Below, piece after piece: positions 36,901 to 50,114 of a stretch of 64,000 nt of DNA. The notes under the pieces were generated by a model. It made no database searches. It had not been told where the DNA came from and saw only the letters and a program-made list of their open reading frames with translations. How positions within the stretch are numbered: the stretch's first letter is position 1; each line of letters opens with the position of its first letter. This DNA is from Eonycteris spelaea (Eukaryota > Chordata > Mammalia > Chiroptera > Pteropodidae): positions 1 to 64,000 of the forward strand of contig PUFA01000718.1 of assembly GCA_003508835.1 (NCBI GenBank). The letters run 5' to 3'. The position numbers and the translations under genes were made by a program.

Positions 36901-39900
36901 GACGCCCGTTTCAAGCCCCAGGGGCGGATTTCTGAGAAATGGCTCACTTGCGGCACTTGCAGAGGCTACCCGTGGCCTGGCTCAGGGAGGGCAGGTTCAG
37001 GCATCGGCCGACCCTGGCTGCACATCTTGGGGGACCTTGGCCGGCACACAGGGCTCCTTGGGGTCCAGACTGCGTCCAGGGCACTCTCTGTCCTCAGGGC
37101 GCAGTCACGTTCCGCCACACAGCCCGCTTTGGGCCTTCCTTGCATCCTCCCAGCAGGCATACAACCCTGTTGGCCAAAAGAAAAAAGTGGTCACTCAGGG
37201 CACACCTCACACAGCTGTGGATCTGAGTTCTGATTCTGTCCCTTGTGACCTTAGTGTTCAGCTCTCTGAGGCTCAGTTTTCCACCGGAAAAGCTCAGCAA
37301 AGGACCAGCAGGCCGAGCTCAGGCCCAAGGCTGAGGAGGGAGAGGCCTGGATTTCCTGCCAGATCTGGGGGCCAGGGCCCTGTTCTCCTCAAATCCCCAT
37401 ATACATATATGTGTAAGTCTATATGGACATATATATGCACATATAGTATATGGAAGCGTTGGCAAAACGCTCTTTTTTGACGCCCGTTTCAAGCCCCAGG
37501 GGCGGATTTCTGAGAAATGGCTCACTTGCGGCACTTGCAGAGGCTACCCGTGGCCTGGGCTCAGGGAGGGCAGGTTCAGGCATCGGCCGACCCTGGCTGC
37601 ACATCTTGGGGGACCTTGGCCGGCACACAGGGCTCTTGGGGTCCAGACTGCGTCCCAGGGCACTCTCTGTCCTCAGGGCGCAGTCACGTTCCGCCACACA
37701 GCCCGCTTTGGGCCTTCCTTGCATCCTCAGCAGGCATACAACCCTGTTGGCCAAAAGAAAAAAAGTGGTCACTCAGGGCACACCTCACACAGCTGTGGAT
37801 CTGAGTTCTGATTCTGTCCCTTGTGACCTTAGTGTTCAGCTCTCTGAGGCTCAGTTTTCCACCGGAAAAGCTCAGCAAAGGACCAGCAGGCCGAGCTCAG
37901 GCCCAAGGCTGAGGGAGGGAGAGGCCTGGATTTCCTGCCAGATCTGGGGGCCAGGGCCCTGTTCTCCTCAAATCCACCATATACATATATGTGTAAGTCT
38001 ATATGGACATATATATGCACATATATGTATATGGAAGCGTTGGCAAAACGCTCTTTTTTGACGCCCGTTTCAAGCCCCAGGGGCGGATTTCTGAGAAATG
38101 GCTCACTTGCGGCACTTGCAGAGGCTACCCGTGGCCTGGGCTCAGGAGGGCAGGTTCAGGCATCGGACCCTGGCTGCACATCTTGGGGACCTTGGCCGGC
38201 ACACAGGGCTCCTTGGGGTCCAGACTGCGTCCCAGGGCACTCTCTGTCCTCAGGGCGCAGTCACGTTCCGCCACACAGCCCGCTTTGGGCCTTCCTTGCA
38301 TCCTCCCAGCAGGCATACAACCCTGTTGGCCAAAAGAAAAAAAAGTGGTCACTCAGGGCACACCTCACACAGCTGTGGATCTGAGTTCTGATTCTGTCCC
38401 TTGTGACCTTAGTGTTCAGCTCTCTGAGGCTCAGTTTTCCACCGGAAAAGCTCAGCAAAGGACCAGCAGGCCGAGCTCAGGCCAAGGCTGAGGGAGGAGA
38501 GGCCTGGATTTCCTGCCAGATCTGGGGGCCAGGGCCCTGTTCTCCTCAAATCCACCATATACATATATGTGTAAGTCTATATGGACATATATATGCACAT
38601 ATATGTATATGGAAGCGTTGGCAAAACGCTCTTTTTGACGCCCGTTTCAAGCCCCAGGGGCGGATTTCTGAGAAATGGCTCACTTGCGGCACTTGCAGAG
38701 GCTACCCGTGGCCTGGGCTCAGGGAGGGCAGGTTCAGGCATCGGCCGACCCTGGCTGCACATCTTGGGGGGACCTTGGCCGGCACACAGGGCTCCTTGGG
38801 GTCCAGACTGCGTCCCAGGGCACTCTCTGTCCTCAGGGCGCAGTCACGTTCCGCCCACAGCCCGCTTTGGGCCTTCCTTGCATCCTCGCAGCAGGCATAC
38901 AACCCTGTTGGCCAAAAGAAAAAAAGTGGTCACTCAGGGCACACCTCACACAGCTGTGGATCTGAGTTCTGATTCTGTCCCTTGTGACCTTAGTGTTCAG
39001 CTCTCTGAGGCTCAGTTTTCCACCGGAAAAGCTCAGCAAAGGACCAGCAGGCCGAGCTCAGGCCCAAGGCTGAGGGAGGGAGAGGCCTGGATTTCCTGCC
39101 AGATCTGGGGGCCAGGGCCCTGTTCTCCTCAAATCCACCATATACATATATGTGTAAGTCTATATGGACATATATATGCACATATATGTATATGGAAGCG
39201 TTGGCAAAACGCTCTTTTTTGACGCCCGTTTCAAGCCCCAGGGGCGGATTTCTGAGAAATGGCTCACTTGCGGCACTTGCAGAGGCTACCCGTGGCCTGG
39301 GCTCAGGGAGGGCAGGTTCAGGCATCGGCCGACCCTGGCTGCACATCTTGGGGGACCTTGGCCGGCACACAGGGCTCCTTGGGGTCCAGACTGCGTCCCA
39401 GGGCACTCTCTGTCCTCAGGGCGCAGTCACGTTCCGCCACACAGCCCGCTTTGGGCCTTCCTTGCATCCTCGCCAGCAGGCATACAACCCTGTTGGCCAA
39501 AAGAAAAAAAGTGGTCACTCAGGGCACACCTCACACAGCTGTGGATCTGAGTTCTGATTCTGTCCCTTGTGACCTTAGTGTTCAGCTCTCTGAGGCTCAG
39601 TTTTCCACCGGAAAAGCTCAGCAAAGGACCAGCAGGCCGAGCTCAGGCCCAAGGCTGAGGGAGGGAGAGGCCTGGATTTCCTGCCAGATCTGGGGGCCAG
39701 GGCCCTGTTCTCCTCAAATCCACCATATACATATATGTGTAAGTCTATATGGACATATATATGCACATATATGTATATGGAAGCGTTGGCAAAACGCTCT
39801 TTTTTGACGCCCGTTTCAAGCCCCAGGGGCGGATTTCTGAGAAATGGCTCACTTGCGGCACTTGCAGAGGCTACCCGTGGCCTGGGCTCAGGGAGGGCAG

Positions 39901-40890
39901 GTTCAGGCATCGGCCGACCCTGGCTGCACATCTTGGGGGGACCTTGGCCGGCACACAGGGCTCCTTGGGGTCCAGACTGCGTCCCAGGGCACTCTCTGTC
40001 CTCAGGGCGCAGTCACGTTCCGCCACACAGCCCGCTTTGGGCCTTCCTTGCATCCTCGCAGCAGGCATACAACCCTGTTGGCCAAAAGAAAAAAAGTGGT
40101 CACTCAGGGCACACCTCACACAGCTGTGGATCTGAGTTCTGATTCTGTCCCTTGTGACCTTAGTGTTCAGCTCTCTGAGGCTCAGTTTTCCACCGGAAAA
40201 GCTCAGCAAAGGACCAGCAGGCCGAGCTCAGGCCCAAGGCTGAGGGAGGGAGAGGCCTGGATTTCCTGCCAGATCTGGGGGCCAGGGCCCTGTTCTCCTC
40301 AAATCCACCATATACATATATGTGTAAGTCTATATGGACATATATATGCACATATATGTATATGGAAGCGTTGGCAAAACGCTCTTTTTTGACGCCCGTT
40401 TCAAGCCCCAGGGGCGGATTTCTGAGAAATGGCTCACTTGCGGCACTTGCAGAGGCTACCCGTGGCCTGGGCTCAGGGAGGGCAGGTTCAGGCATCGGCC
40501 GACCCTGGCTGCACATCTTGGGGGACCTTGGCCGGCACACAGGGCTCCTTGGGGTCCAGACTGCGTCCCAGGGCACTCTCTGTCCTCAGGGCGCAGTCAC
40601 GTTCCGCCACACAGCCCGCTTTGGGCCTTCCTTGCATCCTCCAGCAGGCATACAACCCTGTTGGCCAAAAGAAAAAAAGTGGTCACTCAGGGCACACCTC
40701 ACACAGCTGTGGATCTGAGTTCTGATTCTGTCCCTTGTGACCTTAGTGTTCAGCTCTCTGAGGCTCAGTTTTCCACCGGAAAAGCTCAGCAAAGGACCAG
40801 CAGGCCGAGCTCAGGCCCAAGGCTGAGGGAGGGAGAGGCCTGGATTTCCTGCCAGATCTGGGGGCCAGGGCCCTGTTCTCCTCAAATCCA
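33908..40890. repeat. Sub-array with interrupted A tract, units 59-70
   Basis: All twelve consecutive units have the A tract written as four A, one G, then six to eight A. No uninterrupted long tract occurs. Many units also share five G after CATCTT. This uniformity over about 7 kb suggests local amplification of one sub-lineage. Confidence 0.8.
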
Positions 40891-41754
40891 CCATATACAT
40901 ATATGTGTAAGTCTATATGGACATATATATGCACATATATGTATATGGAAGCGTTGGCAAAACGCTCTTTTTTGACGCCCGTTTCAAGCCCCAGGGGCGG
41001 ATTTCTGAGAAATGGCTCACTTGCGGCACTTGCAGAGGCTACCCGTGGCCTGGGCTCAGGGAGGGCAGGTTCAGGCATCGGCCGACCCTGGCTGCACATC
41101 TTGGGGGACCTTGGCCGGCACACAGGGCTCCTTGGGTCCAGACTGCGTCCCAGGGCACTCTCTGTCCTCAGGGCGCAGTCACGTTCCGCCACACAGCCCG
41201 CTTTGGGCCTTCCTTGCATCCTCCCAGCAGGCATACAACCCTGTTGGCCAAAAAAAAAAAAAGTGGTCACTCAGGGCACACCTCACACAGCTGTGGATCT
41301 GAGTTCTGATTCTGTCCCTTGTGACCTTAGTGTTCAGCTCTCTGAGGCTCAGTTTTCCACCGGAAAAGCTCAGCAAAGGACCAGCAGGCCGAGCTCAGGC
41401 CCAAGGCTGAGGGAGGGAGAGGCCTGGATTTCCTGCCAGATCTGGGGGCCAGGGCCCTGTTCTCCTCAAATCCACCATATACATATATGTGTAAGTCTAT
41501 ATGGACATATATATGCACATATATGTATATGGAAGCGTTGGCAAAACGCTCTTTTTTGACGCCCGTTTCAAGCCCCAGGGGCGGATTTCTGAGAAATGGC
41601 TCACTTGCGGCACTTGCAGAGGCTACCCGTGGCCTGGGCTCAGGGAGGGCAGGTTCAGGCATCGGCCGACCCTGGCTGCACATCTTGGGGGCCTTGGCCG
41701 GCACACAGGGCTCCTTGGGGTCCAGACTGCGTCCCAGGGCACTCTCTGTCCTCA

Positions 41755-41828
41755 GGGCGCAGTTCCGCCACACAGCCCCGCTTTGGGCCTTCCTTGCACA
41801 TCCTCCCAGCAAAAAAAAAAAAAAAAAA
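41755..41828. repeat. Divergent pre-A-tract segment, unit 72
   Basis: GGGCGCAGTTCCGCC has lost CACG, and CTTGCACATCCTCCCAGC runs directly into 18 A without AGGCATACAACCCTGTTGGCC. Earlier in the unit the usual GGGGGACCTTGG has become GGGGGCCTTGG. Confidence 0.8.
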
Positions 41829-43534
41829 GTGGTCACTCAGGGCACACCTCACACAGCTGTGGATCTGAGTTCTGATTCTGTCCCTTGTGACCTTAGTGTT
41901 CAGCTCTCTGAGGCTCAGTTTTCCACCGGAAAAGCTCAGCAAAGGACCAGCAGGCCGAGCTCAGGCCCAAGGCTGAGGGAGGGAGAGGCCTGGATTTCCT
42001 GCCAGATCTGGGGGCCAGGGCCCTGTTCTCCTCAAATCCACCATATACATATATGTGTAAGTCTATATGGACATATATATGCACATATATGTATATGGAA
42101 GCGTTGGCAAAACGCTCTTTTTTGACGCCCGTTTCAAGCCCCAGGGGCGGATTTCTGAGAAATGGCTCACTTGCGGCACTTGCAGAGGCTACCCGTGGCC
42201 TGGGCTCAGGGAGGGCAGGTTCAGGCATCGGCCGACCCTGGCTGCACATCTTGGGGGACCTTGGCCGGCACACAGGGCTCCTTGGGGTCCAGACTGCGTC
42301 CCAGGGCACTCTCTGTCCTCAGGGCGCAGTCACGTTCCGCCACACAGCCCGCTTTGGGCCTTCCTTGCATCCTCCAGCAGGCATACAACCCTGTTGGCCA
42401 AAAAAAAAAAAAGTGGTCACTCAGGGCACACCTCACACAGCTGTGGATCTGAGTTCTGATTCTGTCCCTTGTGACCTTAGTGTTCAGCTCTCTGAGGCTC
42501 AGTTTTCCACCGGAAAAGCTCAGCAAAGGACCAGCAGGCCGAGCTCAGGCCCAAGGCTGAGGGAGGGAGAGGCCTGGATTTCCTGCCAGATCTGGGGGCC
42601 AGGGCCCTGTTCTCCTCAAATCCACCATATACATATATGTGTAAGTCTATATGGACATATATATGCACATATATGTATATGGAAGCGTTGGCAAAACGCT
42701 CTTTTTTGACGCCCGTTTCAAGCCCCAGGGCGGATTTCTGAGAAATGGCTCACTTGCGGCACTTGCAGAGGCTACCCGTGGCCTGGGCTCAGGGAGGGCA
42801 GGTTCAGGCATCGGCCGACCCTGGCTGCACATCTTGGGGGGACCTTGGCCGGCACACAGGGCTCCTTGGGGTCCAGACTGCGTCCCAGGGCACTCTCTGT
42901 CCTCAGGGCGCAGTCACGTTCCGCCACACAGCCCGCTTTGGGCCTTCCTTGCATCCTCGCAGCAGGCATACAACCCTGTTGGCCAAAAAAAAAAAATGGT
43001 CACTCAGGGCACACCTCACACAGCTGTGGATCTGAGTTCTGATTCTGTCCCTTGTGACCTTAGTGTTCAGCTCTCTGAGGCTCAGTTTTCCACCGGAAAA
43101 GCTCAGCAAAGGACCAGCAGGCCGAGCTCAGGCCCAAGGCTGAGGGAGGGAGAGGCCTGGATTTCCTGCCAGATCTGGGGGCCAGGGCCCTGTTCTCCTC
43201 AAATCCACCATATACATATATGTGTAAGTCTATATGGACATATATATGCACATATATGTATATGGAAGCGTTGGCAAAACGCTCTTTTTTGACGCCCGTT
43301 TCAAGCCCCAGGGGCGGATTTCTGAGAAATGGCTCACTTGCGGCACTTGCAGAGGCTACCCGTGGCCTGGGCTCAGGGAGGGCAGGTTCAGGCATCGGAT
43401 GACCCTGGCTGCACATCTTGGGGGGACCTTGGCCGGCACACAGGGCTCCTTGGGGTCCAGACTGCGTCCCAGGGCACTCTCTGTCCTCAGGGCGCAGTCA
43501 CGTTCCGCCACACAGCCCGCTTTGGGCCTTCCTT

Positions 43535-44200
43535 GCATCTCCTCAGCAGGCATAAACATGTTGGCCAAAAAAAAAGTGGTCACTCAGGGCACACCTCACA
43601 CAGCTGTGGATCTGAGTTCTGATTCTGTCCCTTGTGACCTTAGTGTTCAGCTCTCTGAGGCTCAGTTTTCCACCGGAAAAGCTCAGCAAAGGACCAGCAG
43701 GCCGAGCTCAGGCCCAAGGCTGAGGGAGGGAGAGGCCTGGATTTCCTGCCAGATCTGGGGGCCAGGGCCCTGTTCTCCTCAAATCCACCATATACATATA
43801 TGTGTAAGTCTATATGGACATATATATGCACATATATGTATATGGAAGCGTTGGCAAAACGCTCTTTTTTGACGCCCGTTTCAAGCCCCAGGGGCGGATT
43901 TCTGAGAAATGGCTCACTTGCGGCACTTGCAGAGGCTACCCGTGGCCTGGGCTCAGGGAGGGCAGTTCAGGCATCGGACCCTGGCTGCACATCTTGGGGG
44001 ACCTTGGCCGGCACACAGGGCTCCTTGGGGTCCAGACTGCGTCCCAGGGCACTCTCTGTCCTCAGGGCGCAGTCACGTTCCGCCACACAGCCCGCTTTGG
44101 GCCTTCCTTGCATCCTCCCAGCAGGCATAAACCCTGGGAGAAAAAAAGTGGTCACTCAGGGCACACCTCACACAGCTGTGGATCTGAGTTCTGATCCCTT
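43535..44200. repeat. Divergent junctions of units 75 and 76
   Basis: Unit 75 reads CATCTCCTCAGCAGGCATAA, then ACATGTTGGCC and 9 A. Unit 76 has GGGCAGTTCAGGCATCGGAC at 43960-43979, GGCATAAACCCTGGGAG and 7 A at 44126-44149, and TGATCCCTTGTG for TGATTCTGTCCCTTGTG. The deletion copy, unit 77, follows immediately. Confidence 0.8.
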
Positions 44201-44437
44201 GTGACCTTAGTGTTCAGCTCTCTGAGGCTCAGTTTTCCACCGGAAAAGCTCAGCAAAGGACCAGCAGGCCGAGCTCAGGCCCAAGGCTGAGGGAGGGAGA
44301 GGCCTGGATTTCCTGCCAGATCTGGGGGCCAGGGCCCTGTTCTCCTCAAATCCACCATATACATATATGTGTAAGTCTATATGGACATATATATGCACAT
44401 ATATGTATATGGAAGCGTTGGCAAAACGCTCTTTTTT

Positions 44438-44490
44438 GAACCCCCGTTTCTTCAACTACCCTGGCGGCTGCACAGGTCTTGGGGGGGACC
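44438..44490. repeat. Unit 77: internal deletion of about 80-90 bp with novel junction
   Basis: After the small hairpin and T run the sequence reads GAACCCCCGTTTCTTCAACT, then ACCCTGGCGGCTGCACAGGT, then CTTGGGGGGGACC. Everything from CAAGCCCCAGG to the CGGCCGACC region is missing. It is the shortest unit (507 bp spacing). The 20-A tract and the MIR-like segment are intact. Confidence 0.85.
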
Positions 44491-46628
44491 TTGGCCGGCA
44501 CACAGGGCTCCTTGGGGTCCAGACTGCGTCCCAGGGCACTCTCTGTCCTCAGGGCGCAGTCACGTTCCGCCACACAGCCCGCTTTGGGCCTTCCTTGCAT
44601 CCTCCAGCAGGCATACAACCCTGTTGGCCAAAAAAAAAAAAAAAAAAAAGTGGTCACTCAGGGCACACCTCACACAGCTGTGGATCTGAGTTCTGATTCT
44701 GTCCCTTGTGACCTTAGTGTTCAGCTCTCTGAGGCTCAGTTTTCCACCGGAAAAGCTCAGCAAAGGACCAGCAGGCCGAGCTCAGGCCCAAGGCTGAGGG
44801 AGGGAGAGGCCTGGATTTCCTGCCAGATCTGGGGGCCAGGGCCCTGTTCTCCTCAAATCCACCATATACATATATGTGTAAGTCTATATGGACATATATA
44901 TGCACATATATGTATATGGAAGCGTTGGCAAAACGCTCTTTTTTGACGCCCGTTTCAAGCCCCAGGGGCGGATTTCTGAGAAATGGCTCACTTGCGGCAC
45001 TTGCAGAGGCTACCCGTGGCCTGGGCTCAGGGAGGGCAGGTTCAGGCATCGGATGACCCTGGCTGCACATCTTGGGGGACCTTGGCCGGCACACAGGGCT
45101 CCTTGGGGTCCAGACTGCGTCCCAGGGCACTCTCTGTCCTCAGGGCGCAGTCACGTTCCGCCACACAGCCCGCTTTGGGCCTTCCTTGCATCCTCCCAGC
45201 AGGCATACAACCCTGTTGGCCAAAAAAAAAAGTGGTCACTCAGGGCACACCTCACACAGCTGTGGATCTGAGTTCTGATTCTGTCCCTTGTGACCTTAGT
45301 GTTCAGCTCTCTGAGGCTCAGTTTTCCACCGGAAAAGCTCAGCAAAGGACCAGCAGGCCGAGCTCAGGCCCAAGGCTGAGGGAGGGAGAGGCCTGGATTT
45401 CCTGCCAGATCTGGGGGCCAGGGCCCTGTTCTCCTCAAATCCACCATATACATATATGTGTAAGTCTATATGGACATATATATGCACATATATGTATATG
45501 GAAGCGTTGGCAAAACGCTCTTTTTTGACGCCCGTTTCAAGCCCCAGGGGCGGATTTCTGAGAAATGGCTCACTTGCGGCACTTGCAGAGGCTACCCGTG
45601 GCCTGGGCTCAGGGAGGGCAGGTTCAGGCATCGGCCGACCCTGGCTGCACATCTTGGGGGGACCTTGGCCGGCACACAGGGCTCCTTGGGGTCCAGACTG
45701 CGTCCCAGGGCACTCTCTGTCCTCAGGGCGCAGTCACGTTCCGCCACACAGCCCGCTTTGGGCCTTCCTTGCATCCTCCAGCAGGCATACAACCCTGTTG
45801 GCCAAAAAAAAAAAAAAAAAAAAAAAAGTGGTCACTCAGGGCACACCTCACACAGCTGTGGATCTGAGTTCTGATTCTGTCCCTTGTGACCTTAGTGTTC
45901 AGCTCTCTGAGGCTCAGTTTTCCACCGGAAAAGCTCAGCAAAGGACCAGCAGGCCGAGCTCAGGCCCAAGGCTGAGGGAGGGAGAGGCCTGGATTTCCTG
46001 CCAGATCTGGGGGCCAGGGCCCTGTTCTCCTCAAATCCACCATATACATATATGTGTAAGTCTATATGGACATATATATGCACATATATGTATATGGAAG
46101 CGTTGGCAAAACGCTCTTTTTTGACGCCCGTTTCAAGCCCCAGGGGCGGATTTCTGAGAAATGGCTCACTTGCGGCACTTGCAGAGGCTACCCGTGGCCT
46201 GGGCTCAGGGAGGGCAGGTTCAGGCATCGGCCGACCCTGGCTGCACATCTTGGGGGGACCTTGGCCGGCACACAGGGCTCCTTGGGGTCCAGACTGCGTC
46301 CCAGGGCACTCTCTGTCCTCAGGGCGCAGTCACGTTCCGCCACACAGCCCGCTTTGGGCCTTCCTTGCATCCTCGCAGCAGGCATACAACCCTGTTGGCC
46401 AAAAAAAAAAAAAAAAGTGGTCACTCAGGGCACACCTCACACAGCTGTGGATCTGAGTTCTGATTCTGTCCCTTGTGACCTTAGTGTTCAGCTCTCTGAG
46501 GCTCAGTTTTCCACCGGAAAAGCTCAGCAAAGGACCAGCAGGCCGAGCTCAGGCCCAAGGCTGAGGGAGGGAGAGGCCTGGATTTCCTGCCAGATCTGGG
46601 GGCCAGGGCCCTGTTCTCCTCAAATCCA

Positions 46629-49600
46629 CCATATACATATATGTGTAAGTCTATATGGACATATATATGCACATATATGTATATGGAAGCGTTGGCAAAA
46701 CGCTCTTTTTTGACGCCCGTTTCAAGCCCCAGGGGCGGATTTCTGAGAAATGGCTCACTTGCGGCACTTGCAGAGGCTACCCGTGGCCTGGGCTCAGGGA
46801 GGGCAGGTTCAGGCATCGGCCGACCCTGGCTGCACATCTTGGGGGGACCTTGGCCGGCACACAGGGCTCCTTGGGGTCCAGACTGCGTCCCAGGGCACTC
46901 TCTGTCCTCAGGGCGCAGTCACGTTCCGCCACACAGCCCGCTTTGGGCCTTCCTTGCATCCTCGCAGCAGGCATACAACCCTGTTGGCCAAAAAAAAAAA
47001 AAAAAAAAAAAAAATGGTCACTCAGGGCACACCTCACACAGCTGTGGATCTGAGTTCTGATTCTGTCCCTTGTGACCTTAGTGTTCAGCTCTCTGAGGCT
47101 CAGTTTTCCACCGGAAAAGCTCAGCAAAGGACCAGCAGGCCGAGCTCAGGCCCAAGGCTGAGGGAGGGAGAGGCCTGGATTTCCTGCCAGATCTGGGGGC
47201 CAGGGCCCTGTTCTCCTCAAATCCACCATATACATATATGTGTAAGTCTATATGGACATATATATGCACATATATGTATATGGAAGCGTTGGCAAAACGC
47301 TCTTTTTTGACGCCCGTTTCAAGCCCCAGGGGCGGATTTCTGAGAAATGGCTCACTTGCGGCACTTGCAGAGGCTACCCGTGGCCTGGGCTCAGGAGGGC
47401 AGGTTCAGGCATCGGCCGACCCTGGCTGCACATCTTGGGGGGACCTTGGCCGGCACACAGGGCTCCTTGGGGTCCAGACTGCGTCCCAGGGCACTCTCTG
47501 TCCTCAGGGCGCAGTCACGTTCCGCCACACAGCCCGCTTTGGCCCCTTGCATCCTCCCAGCAAACAATAAAATGGGGAAAACTCAGGGCACACCTCACAC
47601 AGCTGTGGATCTGAGTTCTGATTCTGTCCCTTGTGACCTTAGTGTTCAGCTCTCTGAGGCTCAGTTTTCCACCGGAAAAGCTCAGCAAAGGACCAGCAGG
47701 CCGAGCTCAGGCCCAAGGCTGAGGGAGGGAGAGGCCTGGATTTCCTGCCAGATCTGGGGGCCAGGGCCCTGTTCTCCTCAAATCCACCATATACATATAT
47801 GTGTAAGTCTATATGGACATATATATGCACATATATGTATATGGAAGCGTTGGCAAAACGCTCTTTTTTGACGCCCGTTTCAAGCCCCAGGGGCGGATTT
47901 CTGAGAAATGGCTCACTTGCGGCACTTGCAGAGGCTACCCGTGGCCTGGGCTCAGGGAGGGCAGGTTCAGGCATCGGATGACCCTGGCTGCACATCTTGG
48001 GGGGACCTTGGCCGGCACACAGGGCTCCTTGGGGTCCAGACTGCGTCCCAGGGCACTCTCTGTCCTCAGGGCGCAGTCACGTTCCGCCACACAGCCCGCT
48101 TTGGGCCTTCCTTGCATCCTCCAGCAGGCATACAACCCTGTTGGCCAAAAAAAAAAAAAAAAAAAAAAAAGTGGTCACTCAGGGCACACCTCACACAGCT
48201 GTGGATCTGAGTTCTGATTCTGTCCCTTGTGACCTTAGTGTTCAGCTCTCTGAGGCTCAGTTTTCCACCGGAAAAGCTCAGCAAAGGACCAGCAGGCCGA
48301 GCTCAGGCCCAAGGCTGAGGGAGGGAGAGGCCTGGATTTCCTGCCAGATCTGGGGGCCAGGGCCCTGTTCTCCTCAAATCCACCATATACATATATGTGT
48401 AAGTCTATATGGACATATATATGCACATATATGTATATGGAAGCGTTGGCAAAACGCTCTTTTTTGACGCCGCCGTTTCAAGCCCCAGGGGCGGATTTCT
48501 GAGAAATGGCTCACTTGCGGCACTTGCAGAGGCTACCCGTGGCCTGGGCTCAGGGAGGGCAGGTTCAGGCATCGGCGACCCTGGCTGCACATCTTGGGGG
48601 ACCTTGGCCGGCACACAGGGCTCCTTGGGGTCCAGACTGCGTCCCAGGGCACTCTCTGTCCTCAGGGCGCAGTCACGTTCCGCCACACAGCCCGCTTTGG
48701 GCCTTCCTTGCATCCTCGCAGCAGGCATACAACCCTGTTGGCCAAAAAAAAAAAAATGGTCACTCAGGGCACACCTCACACAGCTGTGGATCTGAGTTCT
48801 GATTCTGTCCCTTGTGACCTTAGTGTTCAGCTCTCTGAGGCTCAGTTTTCCACCGGAAAAGCTCAGCAAAGGACCAGCAGGCCGAGCTCAGGCCCAAGGC
48901 TGAGGGAGGGAGAGGCCTGGATTTCCTGCCAGATCTGGGGGCCAGGGCCCTGTTCTCCTCAAATCCACCATATACATATATGTGTAAGTCTATATGGACA
49001 TATATATGCACATATATGTATATGGAAGCGTTGGCAAAACGCTCTTTTTTGACGCCCGTTTCAAGCCCCAGGGGCGGATTTCTGAGAAATGGCTCACTTG
49101 CGGCACTTGCAGAGGCTACCCGTGGCCTGGGCTCAGGAGGGCAGGTTCAGGCATCGGCCGACCCTGGCTGCACATCTTGGGGGACCTTGGCCGGCACACA
49201 GGGCTCCTTGGGGTCCAGACTGCGTCCCAGGGCACTCTCTGTCCTCAGGGCGCAGTCACGTTCCGCCACACAGCCCGCTTTGGGCCCCCCTTGCAGCATA
49301 CAACCCTGAAAAAAAAAAAAAAAGTGGTCAGGGCACACCTCACACAGCTGTGGATCTGAGTTCTGATTCTGTCCCTTGTGACCTTAGTGTTCAGCTCTCT
49401 GAGGCTCAGTTTTCCACCGGAAAAGCTCAGCAAAGGACCAGCAGGCCGAGCTCAGGCCCAAGGCTGAGGGAGGGAGAGGCCTGGATTTCCTGCCAGATCT
49501 GGGGGCCAGGGCCCTGTTCTCCTCAAATCCACCATATACATATATGTGTAAGTCTATATGGACATATATATGCACATATATGTATATGGAAGCGTTGGCA

Positions 49601-50114
49601 AAACGCTCTTTTTTGACGCCCGTTTCAAGCCCCAGGGGCGGATTTCTGAGAAATGGCTCACTTGCGGCACTTGCAGAGGCTACCCGTGGCCTGGGCTCAG
49701 GGAGGGCAGGTTCAGGCATCGGATGACCCTGGCTGCACATCTTGGGGGGACCTTGGCCGGCACACAGGGCTCCTTGGGGTCCAGACTGCGTCCCAGGGCA
49801 CTCTCTGTCCTCAGGGCGCAGTCACGTTCCGCCACACAGCCCGCTTTGGGCCTTCCTTGCATCCTCCAGCAGGCATACAACCCTGTTGGCCAAAAAAAAA
49901 AAGTGGTCACTCAGGGCACACCTCACACAGCTGTGGATCTGAGTTCTGATTCTGTCCCTTGTGACCTTAGTGTTCAGCTCTCTGAGGCTCAGTTTTCCAC
50001 CGGAAAAGCTCAGCAAAGGACCAGCAGGCCGAGCTCAGGCCCAAGGCTGAGGGAGGGAGAGGCCTGGATTTCCTGCCAGATCTGGGGGCCAGGGCCCTGT
50101 TCTCCTCAAATCCA
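46629..50114. repeat. Candidate local higher-order repeat of three units (units 81-83 and 84-86)
   Basis: Units 81 and 84 share CTCGCAGC and the loss of G after the A tract (ATGGTCAC). Units 82 and 85 share CTCAGGAGGGC and a divergent junction before the A tract (47540-47580, 49284-49332). Units 83 and 86 share CGGATGACC and CTCCAGC. The period is about 1.75 kb. Differences in A-tract length and junction details show that the two trimers are not identical. Confidence 0.55.
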
